NCBI RefSeq assembly: GCF_003048375.1
Contig: NZ_CP021642.1
Coordinates: 186,001-250,000 of the forward strand
Direction: 5' to 3'
Length of the DNA stretch: 64,000 nt
DNA from: Campylobacter concisus
GTDB lineage: Bacteria > Campylobacterota > Campylobacteria > Campylobacterales > Campylobacteraceae
The notes beneath the pieces are model-generated. The model made no database searches, had not been told where the DNA came from, and was given only the letters and a program-made list of their open reading frames with translations. The number at the start of each line of letters is the position of its first letter. Within the stretch, counting starts at the first letter, position 1. Below are positions 44,847 to 53,869 of this stretch, one piece after another. Both the position numbers and the translations under genes were made by a program.

Positions 44847-44959
44847 GAAATCGAATAAAAAATGACTATCACAGTTAATAATCTTATAGCAGATGTTGTT
44901 GCATAGCCTTAACTCATAAGCCCTTGATTTAAAAATATATAACTCTAGAAATTATTTAA

Positions 44960-46291
44960 CAAATAGCAGAGATAGAAGCCTATAACAACAAACGCCTATT
45001 AGCATCCCAGCTAATAGGAATAATAGCTGGAGGTATAGCTAATGGCGATAAAGGAGCAAACACAGGCTATAAAATAACCACAAGTGCAGATACTTATAAT
45101 AGGCAGCTTCATCAAAGAGAGATAGACTTTATAAACAATAAAAACAATATAGAAAGCTTTAAATCAAAGCTACAAACCACAACAAATAAAATTTATAGCG
45201 ATGATGAAGCAAAATCTATCTTAGCAAAAGCAGCAGTGTCTTTAACAGATAAATCATTTAATGAAACTTATAGACAAAGCCTAAGCTCAAATGATCTTTA
45301 CAATATAGAACTAGCAACAAATTTCATAAAGCAAAGTAGCTTTTACAATACAACTCTAGATAATACAAATGCTTTTAATCCAGATAAGAAGCAATATGAG
45401 GATAGGTATATCTATCTAGATAGTTTTACTAACAATAGAGAATTTTATGACAAAAATTTAAAAGTAGATACAAAGCTTAGTAATGATATAGCAAACTTTA
45501 CAACAGGGTTTGCAAAAGGTGGAATAAATCTTGTAAAAGATACAATAACGGGAGTTTATTATCTAGTAAGCAACCCTGTAAAAACAGGTGACACTATATT
45601 GCGTAATACTCCAGATATAATATCTGCTCTACCAAGTGCAATTAAAAATGGCTTAGATAAGGGTGAACTAGATATAGTATTAGGTGACTATGAGAGTGTA
45701 ACTGCAAGAGATACTGGAGCATTAGGTACACTGTTTGGTGGGGCAGCTATAGCTTCAAAGACAGGCAAGATGGCTAAAATGGTAAAAGATGCAGGTAATG
45801 AGGCTATACTAGGGATAGCAACAAGACTATCTCCATATACAGTGGTAGATACTATTAATATTTCTGGTAAAGAGTTTATAAAAATTGGTGTTAATAATGT
45901 TACTGGCAACCCTATTGTAAGACAGGTGCGAAAAGTGGGTAATGATTTTGCTAAAAATGACTTTGTAACATTTGGCAATAGATACGAGTTAGGGAATAAT
46001 GGTTTAACGTTAATAGGTAAAAACTCTTTAAATAAAAGCAATATCAGAGTGAATGAAAGTCCTAAATTTTATTATGTAAAGAATCCAGAAGAAATAATAT
46101 CTATTGGAGAAAGAAAATTTAGCGATTTTATAAATAGCTATGCTCCTTCTGGATTGCCTGAAACTACGATTGCTGGTGGTATAGGTTGGGCTATAAGTGA
46201 CCCTAGTGAACAGATAAAAGATAGTTATTTTGCATTAAAATCTAGGATTGGAGATTTTATAAACTATATACAATTAGAACAGGATAAATAG
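44960..46291 (+). pseudogene. Orphan exoprotein C-terminal module (start-less CdiA/FHA fragment)
   Basis: The reading frame is open from just after a TAA at 44957 to TAG at 46289, without an ATG near the beginning; the first possible start is a GTG at 45236. The upstream part (IEAYNNKRLLASQLIGIIAG, then GGIANGDKGANTGYKITTSA and YNRQLHQREIDFI) is the segment that precedes the effector domain in filamentous-hemagglutinin-type proteins. The downstream 350 residues contain a hydrophobic stretch (GALGTLFGGAAIASKTGKMA) and a soluble C-terminal domain with no VENN motif, whose family I do not recognise. It therefore looks like a spare or displaced toxin end placed behind the intact exoprotein gene, as in cdi orphan modules. 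Expression could come from GTG 45236 (351 residues) or only after recombination into the intact gene. Confidence 0.7.
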
Positions 46292-46327
46292 ATATTTAAC
46301 CGCATTGGTGGCTTTTTTATAGGATTT

Positions 46328-46687
46328 ATGTGCTTACTTTACTGTATCTCTATGCTAGCTAACAAAAATGTAAAAGTAGGTGAGAAGTTTTTTAAATTCG
46401 ATGATACTGGTTATTTATACTTGCTACCAGCATTTGGATTTTTGGTGCTAAGCATCTATGGTTTTTGGATGACTTTTAGAAAAGAGCCACCAGTCGTGCA
46501 AAGGCTAGAGGGCATGTGGTGTCCTGACTGCATGAAATTTTATAATATAGGTGAAACTACATGTGAAAAGTGCGGACAAGAGCTACTAAAATGTTATAAC
46601 ACACACTATGAAACAAGGCCAAAACCAAAGACCGAGCCGCTGTTTAGATCAAAGCCTAGAAATAAAAAGCGAAAGTTAAAGAGGTAA
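46328..46687 (+). CDS. Small membrane protein with zinc-ribbon motif; candidate orphan immunity protein
   Basis: 119-residue protein starting 36 bases after the orphan module, with ribosome site AGGA close to the ATG. It has a hydrophobic N-terminus, a clear membrane helix at about 32-50 (LLPAFGFLVLSIYGFWM), then a CPDC ... CEKC pair about 15 residues apart (a rubredoxin-like zinc knuckle) and a very basic tail rich in Lys, Arg and Pro. I do not recognise a family. Position behind an effector-like module makes an immunity role possible; otherwise it is an unknown membrane protein. Confidence 0.6.
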   Translation: MCLLYCISMLANKNVKVGEKFFKFDDTGYLYLLPAFGFLVLSIYGFWMTFRKEPPVVQRLEGMWCPDCMKFYNIGETTCEKCGQELLKCYNTHYETRPKPKTEPLFRSKPRNKKRKLKR

Positions 46688-46758
46688 ATTTATAAATTTT
46701 GTAATGCAAAAGGGCGCAAGGCAAAAATAATTCAAAGGTAAAGTCATTTTGATTTTTG

Positions 46759-47259
46759 TTATTCTAGCGCTCTAGCTATCACCGACCACTCGCTTGTAAG
46801 CTTTTCAAGGCTAAATTTAGCATTCGCAGGGCTGGTTGATGGTAGCTTTATAACTTCATTTTTTGTCGCTTTTATGATCTCATCTTCTAAATATTTTTTG
46901 CAAATTTTATAAGCCTTGCCGCCGTTTGCATAGACTTGCTTGATATTTGCCTCTTTAAATAAAGGCTTTAAATTTACAGGCACGATCTTGCTCATCTTGG
47001 CGTCGCTTGAGCCCTCTATCTCGCATGATATCGCCGCGTCATATATCGCGATATGATGAGAGAGTAGAAATTCTATCTTTTCATCCGTGCTCGCAGGCAG
47101 CGGAGCGTTTAATATCCCAGCCAACACCCGCCAAAAGCGGTTTTGCGGATTTGTATAGTAAAAGCCAAATTTACGAGAGATGACAGAGGGGAAAGAGCCT
47201 AGGATCAAAATTTTAGAGTTTTTATCAAAGATTGGCTTAAAAGAGTGCGTTTGGCTCAT
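46759..47259 (-). CDS. Hypoxanthine-DNA glycosylase (uracil-DNA glycosylase superfamily, family 6)
   Basis: 166-residue DNA repair enzyme that removes deaminated adenine (hypoxanthine) from DNA. It shows the family pattern ILGSFPSVISRKFGFYYTNP, PQNRFWRVL, the polar IYDAAISCEIEGSSDAKM segment and LPSTSPANAKFSLEKL. Length agrees with HDG proteins (about 160 residues). It is divergent from the gene at 47341 and is the only gene in its transcript as far as seen. The exact base preference is taken from the family. Confidence 0.87.
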   Translation of the reverse strand: MSQTHSFKPIFDKNSKILILGSFPSVISRKFGFYYTNPQNRFWRVLAGILNAPLPASTDEKIEFLLSHHIAIYDAAISCEIEGSSDAKMSKIVPVNLKPLFKEANIKQVYANGGKAYKICKKYLEDEIIKATKNEVIKLPSTSPANAKFSLEKLTSEWSVIARALE

Positions 47260-47340
47260 GTTTTTGCCTTTTAAATTTATGAATAATTTTAGATAATGAT
47301 ATATAAAATTTGCTTTAGAAGTTAAATTTAAGGAGCTACA

Positions 47341-47787
47341 GTGCCTTGGCGCAAGATGAGGTTTTTCGATAAGAGCTGGATAAGCGGCGATCTGGACGAT
47401 GATGAGTTTGAAAAGAGGATAGAGGATTATGGCTCGTATATAAGGTCTTTTTATGGCGAGCTAAAGACACTTGAGAGAATTTTTGTAGATATAAATTTTA
47501 GTGATGCAAAGATAGTATCTTTTGCCTTTATGAAAAGTGGCGCTAGGGTTAAATTTTACATTGGAGACTTGCAAAATGGCTACTTCGAGCTAAGCGTCAT
47601 TTTTAAAAATTTTCATATAGATGATAGTGCTCTTGGCGAGATCATAGCCAGTGAAGTGGCTTTTGCGGAGAAGAAATTTTATTTTTCATATATCATGGGT
47701 GATCTTAAGGAGCGTCATTTTTCCTTTGACGAGATATGTGGTATTAAATTTAAAAAGATTTCAAGCAATATGTATTCTAGTTGTTAG
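47341..47787 (+). CDS. Hypothetical protein, unknown function
   Basis: 148-residue soluble protein starting at GTG, with an excellent ribosome site (AAGGAGCTACA). It is rich in aromatic and acidic residues (WISGDLDDDEFEKRIEDYGS, FFDKSW) and appears to be an alpha/beta domain. It lacks signal peptide or membrane segments. I do not recognise the family. The opening half resembles small proteins that are sometimes found next to polymorphic toxin loci, but this likeness is weak. A perfect bidirectional terminator follows. Confidence 0.75.
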   Translation: MPWRKMRFFDKSWISGDLDDDEFEKRIEDYGSYIRSFYGELKTLERIFVDINFSDAKIVSFAFMKSGARVKFYIGDLQNGYFELSVIFKNFHIDDSALGEIIASEVAFAEKKFYFSYIMGDLKERHFSFDEICGIKFKKISSNMYSSC

Positions 47788-47790
47788 AGT

Positions 47791-47820
47791 AAATTTTAGG
47801 TGCTTTTGCACCTAAAATTT
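47791..47820. terminator. Bidirectional terminator between 47341 gene and por
   Basis: Perfect inverted repeat AAATTTTAGGTGC-TTTT-GCACCTAAAATTT (13 pairs). It lies between convergent genes and overlaps the first two bases of the por stop codon; AT-rich arms give a T run in both directions. Confidence 0.9.
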
Positions 47821-50800
47821 AATTGATTTCATCGCTAAAGTCTGCTAGGCTTAGGCGTTTTAGCTGGCGGTAGCGTCTTTGCGCATCAGCTTTGTTTTTA
47901 GCTAGTAGCTCGTCTGCGTGCTCAGGGTTGGTCTTTTTAAGCGAGTTGTAGCGAACTTCGTTTAGCAGAAACTCTTCATAAAGCGACCAGTCTGGCTCTT
48001 TTGAGGTGATTTTGAGCGGATTTTGTCCCTCTTTTAAAAGGCGCGGATCGTATAGGTATGTCGGCCAGTATCCGCATTTTGTAGCGAGCTCGCCCTGGCC
48101 GCCTGACTGCGATAAGCCGCCTTTGATGCCGTGAGCGATGCACGGAGAGTAGGCGATGATGAGACTTGGGCCATCATACGCTTCGGCTGCTGTGATCGCT
48201 TTTATCACATTTGCTTGGCTTGCGTTTGAGTTGATTTGGGCTACAAAAATGTTGCCGTAAGTCATCGCGATGTAGCCAAGGTCCTTTTTCTGAGCTGGCT
48301 TGCCGCTAGCCGTAAACTGCGCTATCGAGCCTGCGCGGCTTGATTTAGAGCTTTGGCCGCCAGTGTTTGAGTAGACTTCGGTGTCAAGCACTAGCACATT
48401 TACGTTTTCGCCGCTTGCTAGCACGTGGTCAAGTCCGCCAAAACCGATGTCATACGCCCAGCCGTCGCCGCCGATGATCCATTGCGACTTTTTGACGAGG
48501 AATTTCTTAAGCTCTAAAATTTCTTTAACGCCTGGTGCGCTTAAATTTTGCTCTAAGATAGGCAATAAATTTTTTGTGATCTCTTGCGTTTTTTCGCCGT
48601 CATTTTTGAAATTTATCCAGTCGTTGTAAAGAGCTGAAAGTGCATTTGGTACGCTATCTATGTTGTTTCTCATTATATCTTCGATGCGGTGGCGCATGGT
48701 CTCCATCGCTACGTTCATACCCATGCCAAACTCGGCGTTATCTTCAAATAGCGAGTTTGCCCATGCAACGCCCTTGCCTTCGTCATTTGTAGTATATGGA
48801 GTAGATGGAGCTGAGCCGCCATATATCGAGCTACAACCAGTCGCGTTTGCAACGATCATACGCTCGCCAAAGAGCCTTGTAATAAGCGTGATATACGGAG
48901 TTTCGCCACATCCCGGGCAAGCGCCGTGGAATTCAAAGAGCGGCTTAGCAAAGCCAACGCCCTTAACGCTCTCTTTGTTCATGAGATCGTCTTTGTAAGC
49001 GACCTTTTTAAATAGATAATCAGCGTTTTCTTGCTCGTTTTTGCCTAGCTCTTCTTCAAGCGGCACCATGACGAGCGATTTTTCCTTGCTTGGGCAGTTT
49101 TGAGCGCATAGCTCGCAGCCGGTGCAGTCTAGCGGGCTTACTTGGATTTTATATTTTAACCCCTTGACCTCTTTGCCTTTTGCCTCTAGATTATGCTCTT
49201 TTACGCCTTGTGGTGCCGTGCTAAGCTCGTTTTCGTCTATCAAAAATGGCCTGATTACAGCGTGTGGGCAGACAAATGCACACTGGTTGCACTGGATGCA
49301 GTTTTGCTCGATCCATTTTGGCACCATTACGCCAACGCCGCGTTTCTCGTAAGCCGTCGTGCCAGCTTCAAAGTGGCCGTCTTCGTAGCCTATGAAGGCT
49401 GAGACTGGTAGGCTGTCACCGCGAGCCGCATTTATCGGTTTTACGACGTTTTCGATGAAGCTGTTGCCGATATATTTTTCATCTTTTTGTTCATCGTCTG
49501 CTAAATTTGCCCATGCAGGATCGACTGGCACTTTTATGAGTCCATTTGCGCCAACGTCGATAGCGTTGTAGTTCATCTGCACGATCGCCTCGCCTTTTTT
49601 AGTGTAGGCTTTGTGCGCGTACTCTTTCATATGTTTTTGCGCATCTTCAAATGGTATGATGTCGGCAAGCTTGAAAAATGCCGACTGCATTATGGTATTT
49701 GTGCGGTTTTTAAGGCCGATATCGTGTGCTAGCTTTGTTGCGTTTATGATGTAGAAATTTATATTTTTGCTAGCTAAAATTTTCTTAACTTTATTTGGCA
49801 GTTTGGCGATCGTCTGCTCTGCGTCCCAGATAGAGTTTAATAAAAATGTGCCGTTTTCTCTGATGCCGTCAATTACATCATAAATTTCAAGATATGCCGC
49901 GACCGAGCAAGCCACAAAGTGCGGGTTTGAGACGAGATAGGTCGAGCGGATCGGCTTTTTGCCAAAGCGAAGGTGCGAGCGCGTGTAGCCGCCTGATTTT
50001 TTACTATCGTAGGCAAAATATGCCTGCGCGTAAAGGTCGGTTTTATCGCCGATGATCTTTATCGAGTTTTTGTTTGCGCCCACGGTGCCGTCAGCTCCAA
50101 GGCCGTAAAATAAGCACTCTTTAACGCTCTCATCGCTTAGTGAAATTTTCTCTCCAGTTGGTAGCGACGTAAAAGTCACGTCATCAACGATACCCACCGT
50201 AAAGCCATCTTTTGGCTCACTTTGGTTTAAATTTTCAAATACAGCTAGCATTTGCGCAGGATCGACGTCCTTTGAGCTTAGGCCGTATCTACCGCCAACG
50301 ATAACTGGAGCGTCTTTTTGGCCGTAAAATGCAGCTTTTATGTCAAGATATAGCGGCTCGCCAAGGCTGCCAGGCTCTTTTGTGCGGTCAAGAACGGCTA
50401 TTTTTTTCACGCTCTTTGGCATCACGTCAAAGAGATACTTCGTGCTAAATGGGCGGTACAAATGCACCTTGATGATGCCCACCTTTTCGCCTTTTGTGTT
50501 TAGATAATCAACGACCTCTTCAAGAGTTTGCGTCACTGAGCCCATAGCTACGATGATGCGCGTAGCCTCAGGGTCGCCGTAGTAGTTAAATGGCTTGTAG
50601 TCTCTGCCAGTGATCTTTGAAATTTCAGCTAGGTAGTTTGCCACGATATCTGGCACTGCGTCATAAAAGCGGTTGCTTAGCTCTCTTGTTTGAAAGTAGA
50701 TATCATCGTTTTGTGCTGTGCCACGAGTTTTTGGGCTCTCTGGATTTAGTGCATTATCTCTAAATTTTTGCAGAGCCTCGCGGTCAAGAAGTCTGTCAAA

Positions 50801-51370
50801 GTGCGCGTAGTCAAGCACCTCGACCTTTTGAATTTCATGGCTCGTTCTAAAGCCGTCAAAGAAGTGTAAAAACGGCACTCTGCCTTTTATCGCCGCTAAA
50901 TGCGCAACTCCTGCTATATCCATCACCTCTTGCACTGAGCCGCTTGCTAGCATAGCAAAGCCGGTTTGGCGACAGGCATAGATGTCTTGGTGGTCGCCAA
51001 ATATTGAAAGAGCCTGCGCTGCCAGAGAGCGAGCTGAGACGTGGATGACGCCAGGGAGGAGCTGGCCTGCGATCTTATACATATTTGGAATTTTTAAAAG
51101 TAGGCCTTGAGAAGCTGTGTAAGTCGTAGTTAGGGCGCCAACTTGTAGCGAGCCATGCACCGTGCCAGCTGCGCCGCCCTCGCTTTGCATCTCGACTACT
51201 TTCACTGGCATACCAAATAAATTTTTCTTGCCCTGCGCTGCCCAAAGGTCAGTGTAGTCAGCCATAGGTGAGCTAGGAGTGATAGGGTAAATTCCAGCTA
51301 CTTCGGTAAATGCGTATGACGCGTAAGCTGCGGCCTCGTTTCCGTCCATAGTTTTCATTATTTTTGACAT
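47819..51370 (-). CDS. por: Pyruvate:ferredoxin (flavodoxin) oxidoreductase, single-chain
   Basis: Homodimeric-type enzyme that oxidises pyruvate to acetyl-CoA and CO2 and reduces ferredoxin or flavodoxin. The 1183 residues contain, in order: domain I with YPITPSSPMA; the CoA/domain II-III region; two [4Fe-4S] motifs CIQCNQCAFVCP and CTGCELCAQNCP; and the TPP domain with CPGCGETPYI, GGDGWAYDIGFGGLDHV and DTEVYSNTGGQSSKSS. All cluster ligands and the thiamine motif are intact. It is transcribed alone from a good promoter at 51405-51434. In this window flavodoxin (53870) is the likely acceptor and Nuo the next step. Confidence 0.96.
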   Translation of the reverse strand: MSKIMKTMDGNEAAAYASYAFTEVAGIYPITPSSPMADYTDLWAAQGKKNLFGMPVKVVEMQSEGGAAGTVHGSLQVGALTTTYTASQGLLLKIPNMYKIAGQLLPGVIHVSARSLAAQALSIFGDHQDIYACRQTGFAMLASGSVQEVMDIAGVAHLAAIKGRVPFLHFFDGFRTSHEIQKVEVLDYAHFDRLLDREALQKFRDNALNPESPKTRGTAQNDDIYFQTRELSNRFYDAVPDIVANYLAEISKITGRDYKPFNYYGDPEATRIIVAMGSVTQTLEEVVDYLNTKGEKVGIIKVHLYRPFSTKYLFDVMPKSVKKIAVLDRTKEPGSLGEPLYLDIKAAFYGQKDAPVIVGGRYGLSSKDVDPAQMLAVFENLNQSEPKDGFTVGIVDDVTFTSLPTGEKISLSDESVKECLFYGLGADGTVGANKNSIKIIGDKTDLYAQAYFAYDSKKSGGYTRSHLRFGKKPIRSTYLVSNPHFVACSVAAYLEIYDVIDGIRENGTFLLNSIWDAEQTIAKLPNKVKKILASKNINFYIINATKLAHDIGLKNRTNTIMQSAFFKLADIIPFEDAQKHMKEYAHKAYTKKGEAIVQMNYNAIDVGANGLIKVPVDPAWANLADDEQKDEKYIGNSFIENVVKPINAARGDSLPVSAFIGYEDGHFEAGTTAYEKRGVGVMVPKWIEQNCIQCNQCAFVCPHAVIRPFLIDENELSTAPQGVKEHNLEAKGKEVKGLKYKIQVSPLDCTGCELCAQNCPSKEKSLVMVPLEEELGKNEQENADYLFKKVAYKDDLMNKESVKGVGFAKPLFEFHGACPGCGETPYITLITRLFGERMIVANATGCSSIYGGSAPSTPYTTNDEGKGVAWANSLFEDNAEFGMGMNVAMETMRHRIEDIMRNNIDSVPNALSALYNDWINFKNDGEKTQEITKNLLPILEQNLSAPGVKEILELKKFLVKKSQWIIGGDGWAYDIGFGGLDHVLASGENVNVLVLDTEVYSNTGGQSSKSSRAGSIAQFTASGKPAQKKDLGYIAMTYGNIFVAQINSNASQANVIKAITAAEAYDGPSLIIAYSPCIAHGIKGGLSQSGGQGELATKCGYWPTYLYDPRLLKEGQNPLKITSKEPDWSLYEEFLLNEVRYNSLKKTNPEHADELLAKNKADAQRRYRQLKRLSLADFSDEIN

Positions 51371-51404
51371 ATTTCCGCCTTAAAATTATCTTAAAAATGG
51401 CTTT

Positions 51405-51434
51405 ATTATAAGGAAATAATCCAAAATTTGTCAT
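51405..51434 (-). promoter_or_regulatory. Promoter of the pyruvate oxidoreductase gene
   Basis: Minus strand reads ATGACA (51434-51429), 18 bases, TATAAT (51410-51405), about 35 bases before the ATG at 51370. The ribosome site AAGGCGG is just before the start. Confidence 0.75.
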
Positions 51435-51526
51435 TAATCTCTATCATTAAAAAATTAAAATTTATAAATAACTAAGATGTAAGTCAAATTTTAATATTGT
51501 AGGGGCAAAGTAAAAAGGATGAAATT

Positions 51527-52693
51527 TTGATAAATATTCATAAAATAGCCTATCTAAGGGTTATCGCGCTAGCTTTTGCAGCTTTTATATTTAATACAAC
51601 CGAGTTCGTGCCGGTGCCGCTTTTAAGCGACATAGCAAAGGATTTTGGCATGAGCACGGCTGATACTGGGCTCATCATCACGATATATGCGTGGAGCGTG
51701 ACGATACTCTCGCTACCTTTTATGCTGCTAACTGCAAATTTAGAGCGAAGGTCGCTACTTTTAAAGGTTTTTATCATCTTTGTCGCTTCTCACGCACTTT
51801 GCGCTGTTGCTTGGAATTTTACTGTTTTAGTCATAGCTCGCGTGCTAATAGCCATCGCACACGCCATATTTTGGTCGATCACCGCTTCGCTTGCTGTTAG
51901 GGTGGCACCTATCAATAAAAGCTCGCAAGCTCTAGGACTGCTAGCACTTGGCACATCGATGGCGATGATACTTGGCTTGCCACTTGGTAGGATTTTAGGC
52001 GATAGCTTGGGCTGGCGTGTCACATTTGGGCTCATAGGAATTTTTGCTGTGGGCGTTGGCGCTTGGCTATATAAAATTTTGCCACTTTTGCCTAGCAAAA
52101 ACTCAGGCTCGCTAAAGAGTTTGCCAGAGCTTGCAAGAAATGGCTTTTTGATGGTGATATTTTTGCTAACTGCTATCGTTATCAGCGCGCACTTTAGCAC
52201 CTATAGCTACATCGAGCCGTTTGCTAAAGATATAAGCGGCTTTGATGGTAAATTTATCACCATATTTTTGCTTTTGTTTGGCGTCGCTGGCATTGTAGCA
52301 AGCGTGCTTTTCTCTAAATTTTATAAGCTCATACCAAATGCTTTTACAGCTACCTCAATAGCTATCATTTTAGCTTGCCTGCTTGTGCTAAATTTCATCG
52401 CTACAAATGAGAGCTTAATGCTTGTGCTTGCCTTCATCTGGGGACTTGGCATAGCTGGGATAAATATGAGCTTTCAGATCAAGGTGCTAAATTTAGCCTC
52501 AAATGCCACAGACGCTGCGATGGCGATATATTCAGCCATTTATAACATCGGCATAGGAGCTGGCGCGCTAATAGGACATCAAACGATAGTTCATCTTGGT
52601 GAGCAAAATATCGGCAATGTTGGCAGCCTTTTTGCAACGGCTGGACTTGTCATCTTTCTCGTTGCAGCGGTTAAATTTAAAAAGGCTAATTAA
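51527..52693 (+). CDS. MFS exporter, SotB-like (sugar efflux type)
   Basis: 388-residue major-facilitator permease with twelve hydrophobic helices. The sequence resembles SotB/YdeA (FNTTEFVPVPLLSDIAKDFG, the DHA1 motif LLTANLERRSLLL, IARVLIAIAHAIFWSITASL, ALGLLALGTSMAMILGLPLG). SotB exports arabinose and other sugars in E. coli; here the substrate is unknown and drug export is an alternative. The start is TTG at 51527 with AAAAAGGATG 10 bases upstream; no nearby ATG gives a full first helix. A clean terminator follows at 52679-52706. Confidence 0.85.
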   Translation: MINIHKIAYLRVIALAFAAFIFNTTEFVPVPLLSDIAKDFGMSTADTGLIITIYAWSVTILSLPFMLLTANLERRSLLLKVFIIFVASHALCAVAWNFTVLVIARVLIAIAHAIFWSITASLAVRVAPINKSSQALGLLALGTSMAMILGLPLGRILGDSLGWRVTFGLIGIFAVGVGAWLYKILPLLPSKNSGSLKSLPELARNGFLMVIFLLTAIVISAHFSTYSYIEPFAKDISGFDGKFITIFLLLFGVAGIVASVLFSKFYKLIPNAFTATSIAIILACLLVLNFIATNESLMLVLAFIWGLGIAGINMSFQIKVLNLASNATDAAMAIYSAIYNIGIGAGALIGHQTIVHLGEQNIGNVGSLFATAGLVIFLVAAVKFKKAN

Positions 52694-52706
52694 ATTTAGC
52701 CTTTTT
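52679..52706 (+). terminator. Terminator after the MFS gene
   Basis: Stem AAAAAGGCTAA / TTAGCCTTTTT (11 pairs) around a 6-base loop TTAAAT; the MFS stop codon is inside the first arm, and the second arm ends in a T run. Confidence 0.88.
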
Positions 52707-52742
52707 AAAAAACCAAAAACGTTACAAATTTCTACAAATAAG

Positions 52743-52757
52743 TGATAATAAATATCA
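52743..52757. promoter_or_regulatory. Inverted repeat upstream of the flavodoxin operon
   Basis: TGATA-ATAAA-TATCA lies about 31-45 bases upstream of a TATAAT word (52788-52793) that is probably the -10 of the operon. The pattern resembles Fur or PerR boxes. Which regulator binds, if any, is not shown. Confidence 0.45.
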
Positions 52758-52829
52758 TAACTAAGAATAATTTTAGCTAAGCTTTTTTATAATCGTTATC
52801 AGAAAACGAATAAATTTTAGGAGCTTGTT

Positions 52830-53141
52830 ATGTCAGTTTTAGTTATCGGAGCAGATGAGATAACGCCTATTAAGGCTGTTTTGCATGATTTGGGAGCTGA
52901 GAAGATAGAGCACTGGGATGCTAGAAATGAAAACCGCGTAAATCGCAAGCCGATCCCGCAAGATACTGAGTGCGTGGTGATGCTAACTAGCTTTTTAAAC
53001 CACAACACGATGAAGACTATTAAAACTCAAGCGAAAAAGAGAAATATCCCTATCGTTTGTGCAAAAAGAAGCGTTAGTTGCGTATTTTGCGAGTATTGTA
53101 AGGTCTTTGGCCTAGATAAGGAATTTGGATGCAAAGAATAA
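52830..53141 (+). CDS. DUF2325 domain protein
   Basis: 103-residue protein with the DUF2325 pattern: an N-terminal Rossmann-like strand (MSVLVIGADEITPIKAVLHD), a central CVVMLTSFLNHNTMKTIK and the closing VCAKRSVSCVFCEYCKVFG with several Cys. The family is small and linked to redox or dissimilatory metabolism in some bacteria; activity unknown. It is first in an operon with the next two genes (3- and 11-base gaps), like Cj1384c-Cj1383c-fldA in C. jejuni. Ribosome site AGGAG. Confidence 0.85.
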   Translation: MSVLVIGADEITPIKAVLHDLGAEKIEHWDARNENRVNRKPIPQDTECVVMLTSFLNHNTMKTIKTQAKKRNIPIVCAKRSVSCVFCEYCKVFGLDKEFGCKE

Positions 53142-53144
53142 TCG

Positions 53145-53858
53145 ATGAAGTTCGGGTTTTTATCAGATATTGGCGAAATAACTCCAAGTATTTTTGCAAA
53201 GCTTGACAAGCTTTCGCGTGCGAAAATTTTCATCGCACTTTATAATGTTGGCGTAGAAAGCGAGCTAAAGATCCCGCTTTCTTACGCTAAATTTCTAAAT
53301 TTCAAAGACATTTTTGAGGCTAGGATAAATTTCTTACTGCGTGATAAATTTTTAAATTTCAAACCAGTTGACAGCTTTTGCATACCTTCAAACGTCGTTA
53401 TAAATGCTTACTTGCAAAATGATTTTAAGGTGTTGAAATTTTTAGCAAAAGAGCCAAAGATGGCAGCTGCAAAGATGATAAAGATGCTTTATAGAAGCGG
53501 AGAATTTGAGTTTTTCATTGACGCAGCGCAGATGTTTTGCCAGTTTGTTTATGATAAAATACGCCTCCGCCATCAGGACAAAGAGGTCGTGCTAAATGGC
53601 GGTGTGATCTCAGTCAAAAAAGATGGCAAAAATTTACTCAGCGTCATGCCAAGCTTTAAAAAAGTGAGCTTTGATGATATGAGAAATTTAAACGACGACA
53701 TCGATGCAGCCGTTTGCGCGCTTGGTCACGAGTGCGAGATGGTCTATATCGTCTGCCCTAGAAATGAGGAATTTAGGCGGCACGTTGAGGTTAGACACTG
53801 CTTTGCAAGAGGGTGCATAAAACTCGTGCCTTATACGATTATTAGTAAAATTTTTTAA
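53145..53858 (+). CDS. Conserved hypothetical protein (Cj1383c-like)
   Basis: 237-residue soluble protein of unknown function. It begins MKFGFLSDIGEITPSIFAKL, contains many Lys and Phe, and near the end has an EMVYIVCPRNEEFRRHVEVR segment with an alpha/beta look. In C. jejuni the corresponding gene lies between the DUF2325 gene and flavodoxin, so the link to flavodoxin is conserved. No domain is recognised and no membrane segment is seen. Confidence 0.8.
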   Translation: MKFGFLSDIGEITPSIFAKLDKLSRAKIFIALYNVGVESELKIPLSYAKFLNFKDIFEARINFLLRDKFLNFKPVDSFCIPSNVVINAYLQNDFKVLKFLAKEPKMAAAKMIKMLYRSGEFEFFIDAAQMFCQFVYDKIRLRHQDKEVVLNGGVISVKKDGKNLLSVMPSFKKVSFDDMRNLNDDIDAAVCALGHECEMVYIVCPRNEEFRRHVEVRHCFARGCIKLVPYTIISKIF

Positions 53859-53869
53859 AAAGGATAAAA

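Noticed and set aside
44847-44956. Small gene between the lipoprotein and the orphan module
   Set aside because: Only a 14-codon ATG frame is present; nothing supports translation.
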